Shown in pieces: positions 61,191-64,000 of a stretch of 64,000 nucleotides of DNA. The first letter of the stretch is position 1; every line of letters starts with the position of its first letter. The notes under the pieces were generated by a model. That model was not told the origin of the DNA, made no database searches, and saw only the letters and a program-made list of their open reading frames with translations. Origin of the DNA: Flavobacterium sp. 123 (lineage in GTDB: Bacteria; Bacteroidota; Bacteroidia; Flavobacteriales; Flavobacteriaceae); contig NZ_RBXD01000001.1 in the NCBI RefSeq assembly GCF_003634825.1, forward strand, positions 1,386,501-1,450,500. Reading direction: 5' to 3'. The position numbers were made by a program, and so were the translations under genes.

Positions 61191-63038
61191 ATGTGTGGAA
61201 TAGTTGGATATATCGGTTATAGAGAAGCATATCCCATTGTTATTAAAGGTCTAAAAAGACTTGAATACAGAGGGTATGATAGTGCAGGCGTCATGTTATA
61301 TGATGGAGAAAATCTTAAGCTTTGTAAAACTAAGGGTAAGGTTTCTGACCTTGAATTAAAAGCGGTTAAGGAAATTACGATGAATGGAACTATAGGAATT
61401 GGGCATACCCGTTGGGCTACCCATGGAGTTCCAAATGACGTAAACTCTCATCCGCATCTTTCTAATTCAGGAGATTTAGCTATAATCCACAACGGAATTA
61501 TTGAAAATTATGCTCCATTAAAAGAAGAGCTTATTAAAAGAGGATATGTTTTCCATTCTGATACGGATTCTGAGGTTTTAGTAAATCTTATAGAAGAAAT
61601 ACAGATTAAAGAAAATTTAAAATTAGGTAAGGCTGTTCAAATAGCCTTAAATCAAGTTGTAGGTGCTTATGCGATTGCGGTTTTTGATAAAAAAACCCCA
61701 AACGAAATTGTAGCTGCCCGATTAGGAAGTCCATTAGCAATTGGTGTTGGTGAAGGGGAATATTTTATAGCATCTGATGCTTCGCCATTTATCGAATACA
61801 CTTCAAATGCTATCTATCTTGAAGATGGAGAAATGGCAAATATTAGGTTGCATAAACCTATGAAAATAAGAAAAATTAAGGATGACTCTCAAGTTGACCC
61901 TTACATTCAAGAGCTCCAAATGAACTTGGAACAAATTGAAAAAGGAGGATACGATCATTTCATGTTGAAAGAGATTTATGAGCAACCTAATGTAATTAAA
62001 GATACCTATAGAGGAAGACTTCATGCTAATGAAGGTCTAATTCAAATGGCAGGTGTTGAAGATAATATTGAAAAATTTCTTCATGCTGACAGAATAATAA
62101 TTGTAGCTTGTGGTACTTCATGGCATGCAGGTTTAGTAGCGGAATATATTTTTGAAGAATTTGCTAGAATCCCTGTTGAAGTTGAATATGCTTCGGAGTT
62201 CAGATATAGAAATCCAATTATAAACAGTAAAGATGTTGTAATCGCTATTTCACAATCAGGTGAAACTGCTGATACTATGGCTGCCATTAAGCTTGCAAAA
62301 GAACATGGTGCTTTTGTATTTGGTGTATGTAATGTGGTTGGGTCTTCTATTTCAAGAGAGTCACATGCTGGAGCTTATACTCATGCTGGACCAGAAATAG
62401 GGGTTGCTTCAACAAAAGCTTTTACAACTCAAATTACGGTTTTGACTATGATTGCTTTGCGTTTAGCTAAAGCAAAAGGAAGTTTGTCTAATTCGGACTT
62501 TCATATGTATTTACAGGAGCTTGAAATAATTCCTGAAAAAGTAAAAGAAGCTTTAGAGACTAATGATAGAGCTAAAGAAATTGCTGCTACTTTCAAAGAT
62601 GCACCAAATTGTTTGTATCTAGGAAGAGGATATAATTTTCCAGTAGCATTAGAAGGAGCGCTTAAATTAAAAGAAATATCATATATACATGCTGAAGGAT
62701 ATCCTGCTGCTGAGATGAAACATGGTCCAATAGCATTAATTGATGATCAAATGCCTGTAGTGGTTATAGCGCCAAAACAAGGTCATTATGACAAAATTGT
62801 AAGTAATATTCAAGAAATAAAATCCAGAAGTGGAAGAATTATTGCTGTGGTTACTAAAGGAGATACTCAAGTTAGAGATCTAGCTGATTATGTTATTGAA
62901 ATACCAGAAACATCAGATGCTTTGTCACCATTAATAACAACAATTCCGTTGCAGTTATTATCATACCATATTGCTGTGATGAGAGGTTGTAATGTTGATC
63001 AACCAAGAAACTTAGCAAAATCAGTTACAGTTGAATAA
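61191..63038 (+). CDS. glmS: Glutamine-fructose-6-phosphate aminotransferase (isomerising)
   Basis: A 615-residue enzyme making glucosamine 6-phosphate for peptidoglycan and lipopolysaccharide. It begins MCGIVGYIG, with the catalytic Cys2 of the glutaminase domain; GHTRWATHGVPNDVNSHPH near 71-89 is its binding motif. Two SIS sugar-isomerase domains follow (ACGTSWHAGLVAEY near 305-318; SQSGETADTM near 355-364; YLGRGYNFPVALEGALKLKEISYIHAEGYPAAEMKHGPIALID near 472-514). The C terminus QPRNLAKSVTVE is standard. No glmS riboswitch is seen in the 9-base gap upstream. Confidence 0.98.
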   Translation: MCGIVGYIGYREAYPIVIKGLKRLEYRGYDSAGVMLYDGENLKLCKTKGKVSDLELKAVKEITMNGTIGIGHTRWATHGVPNDVNSHPHLSNSGDLAIIHNGIIENYAPLKEELIKRGYVFHSDTDSEVLVNLIEEIQIKENLKLGKAVQIALNQVVGAYAIAVFDKKTPNEIVAARLGSPLAIGVGEGEYFIASDASPFIEYTSNAIYLEDGEMANIRLHKPMKIRKIKDDSQVDPYIQELQMNLEQIEKGGYDHFMLKEIYEQPNVIKDTYRGRLHANEGLIQMAGVEDNIEKFLHADRIIIVACGTSWHAGLVAEYIFEEFARIPVEVEYASEFRYRNPIINSKDVVIAISQSGETADTMAAIKLAKEHGAFVFGVCNVVGSSISRESHAGAYTHAGPEIGVASTKAFTTQITVLTMIALRLAKAKGSLSNSDFHMYLQELEIIPEKVKEALETNDRAKEIAATFKDAPNCLYLGRGYNFPVALEGALKLKEISYIHAEGYPAAEMKHGPIALIDDQMPVVVIAPKQGHYDKIVSNIQEIKSRSGRIIAVVTKGDTQVRDLADYVIEIPETSDALSPLITTIPLQLLSYHIAVMRGCNVDQPRNLAKSVTVE

Positions 63039-63064
63039 ATAATTGTTTCTAATTATATAAATTA

Positions 63065-63094
63065 AAAAAGCGAGATTTAGGTCTCGCTTTTTTT
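63065..63094 (+). terminator. Terminator after glmS
   Basis: AAAAAGCGAGA (63065-63075) and TCTCGCTTTTT (63082-63092) form a perfect 11-bp stem with a T-tail. Confidence 0.9.
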
Positions 63095-63154
63095 GTTATA
63101 AAAATTTTATAAAAACGGTATTTTGTTGTGATTAATTCAAATTTTTAAAGTATT

Positions 63155-63180
63155 TAGTATGTGCGCATACTATTTTTTTG
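63155..63180. promoter_or_regulatory. Inverted repeat with T-run upstream of the TonB receptor
   Basis: In the 305-base gap 63039-63343, TAGTATG (63155-63161) and CATACTA (63166-63172) are reverse complements with TGCG between, followed by T7 at 63173-63179. It could be an operator or a weak terminator. The rest of the gap is AT-rich promoter DNA; a TACTTTG at 63308-63314 is one base short of TAnnTTTG. Confidence 0.35.
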
Positions 63181-63343
63181 TAGATGTAACGAATTTATTG
63201 TCAAAAGTTTAAAAAATAAAAATATTGATTAATTAGAAATAGCGTAATTATGTTATTAATTATTAAATTATTTGATATTTTTTTTGCTAATAGCAAATAA
63301 ATATTTGTACTTTGGTCGCATTAACCAACAAAATTTAACCCCA

Positions 63344-64000
63344 ATGAGAGTATATTTACTTTTTTTGTCATTATTTTTTTGCAGCATCTCTTTTGCTCAG
63401 AATTCAGTTTCAGGTTCAGTTACGGACAACAACAACCAACCTATTCCGGGAGCCAATATCAAAATTATAGGAGATAACTTCGGCACGATTACGGAAAATG
63501 ATGGAAAATTTGTTTTAAATTCATCAAAAAAACTCCCTTATGTGATTGAAGTTTCGGCTTTAGGGTATGGATCAAAGAAAGTTACTGTTTCGTCTTACAA
63601 TCAGAAAGTTACTGTTAAGTTAGCTGATCAGGAGACAAAATTAAATGAAATTGTTGTGTCCGCTTCAAGAACACCAGAGCGTGTTTTAGAATCGCCAGTT
63701 ACAATTGAAAGAATGAATATTGCTGATATTAAAAAGACAGCGTCCCCAACTTTTTATGATGGTTTAGAAAACTTGAAAGAAGTTCAAATGAACACAAGTA
63801 GTTTGTCTTTCAAATCGATAAATACTCGTGGTTTTGCGACTGTAGCAAACACACGTTTTATGCAATTAGTTGATGGAATGGACAATTCTTCTCCATTGTT
63901 GAATTTTGTGTTAGGAAATATGATTGGTATTTCTGAAATCGATGTTCAAAGCGTTGAGTTGCTTCCTGGAGCATCTTCTGCTTTATATGGTGCAAATGCT
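63344..64000 (+). CDS. TonB-dependent receptor (partial, 5' end)
   Basis: The frame is open from the ATG at 63344 to the window end, 219 residues. A signal peptide (MRVYLLFLSLFFCSISFAQ) is followed by a carboxypeptidase-regulatory-like beta-sandwich at about 22-105 (GSVTDNNNQPIPGANIKIIGDNFGTITENDGKF), a TonB-box-like EIVVSASRTPERV near 101-113 and the start of the plug domain (RGFATVANTRFMQLVDGMDN near 164-183; SVELLPGASSALYGANA at the end). This is the layout of SusC-like and siderophore-type receptors of Bacteroidota. No SusD gene is visible because the window ends. Substrate unknown. Confidence 0.93.
   Translation, partial: MRVYLLFLSLFFCSISFAQNSVSGSVTDNNNQPIPGANIKIIGDNFGTITENDGKFVLNSSKKLPYVIEVSALGYGSKKVTVSSYNQKVTVKLADQETKLNEIVVSASRTPERVLESPVTIERMNIADIKKTASPTFYDGLENLKEVQMNTSSLSFKSINTRGFATVANTRFMQLVDGMDNSSPLLNFVLGNMIGISEIDVQSVELLPGASSALYGANA

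Overview
The window is a low-G+C chromosomal segment from a Bacteroidota bacterium, almost certainly a member of the Flavobacteriaceae close to Flavobacterium. The evidence is the gene set (PorZ-type gliding/type IX secretion protein, DUF4270 lipoprotein, SDR-type threonine dehydrogenase, complete Bat operon, carboxypeptidase-like-domain TonB receptor), the absence of clear Shine-Dalgarno sequences, and many perfect copies of the Bacteroidota -7 promoter element TAnnTTTG a short way upstream of starts. No tRNA, rRNA, CRISPR array, insertion sequence or phage module was seen. Most of the window is ordinary core chromosome.

Layout. 1-5.0 kb: sugar metabolism (end of a GH3 glycosidase, a GH63/MGH1-like glycosidase, a ROK sugar kinase). 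5.0-20 kb: mixed housekeeping (threonine dehydrogenase, a lipoprotein overlapping mfd, two SDRs, an ACT-domain protein, YraN, LD-carboxypeptidase, an exported nuclease/phosphatase-like protein, an ALDH7-type dehydrogenase, a PPP-type phosphatase, an AlbA_2 protein). 20-31 kb: DUF4382 lipoprotein, aldo/keto reductase, then the aerotolerance (Bat) operon MoxR-DUF58-BatD-like-BatA-BatB-BatC-BatD-BatE. 31-40 kb: CvpA, pheS, gpsA, a YqhD-type alcohol dehydrogenase, nadD-gmk-yicC, an EamA transporter with an ArsC/Spx-like protein. 40-47 kb: DinB-like protein, two envelope proteins, gdhA with an operator-like palindrome, porZ, recO. 47-52 kb: ileS, a DksA/TraR-like protein, lspA. 52-57.4 kb: small uncharacterised genes around an esterase-radA pair. 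57.4-64 kb: panD/panC, a truncated GT5 glycogen-synthase-like gene, a DUF4270 lipoprotein, glmS and the start of a TonB-dependent receptor.

The most unusual signals are at DNA level. (1) ileS carries an in-frame, G+C-rich double palindrome of 104 bp (two 32-nt arms, 31 of 32 complementary), each arm itself a hairpin. It looks like a REP/BIME-type element read through as protein in an essential gene. (2) Seven short gaps between co-directional genes hold degenerate tandem arrays of 7-mers or 8-mers with unrelated unit sequences, two of them with an opposite-strand partner array. (3) Several operator-like palindromes sit at promoters, the clearest upstream of gdhA and between the ArsC-like and DinB-like genes. 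All assignments are from reading the sequence and knowledge of the families; no database search was run.
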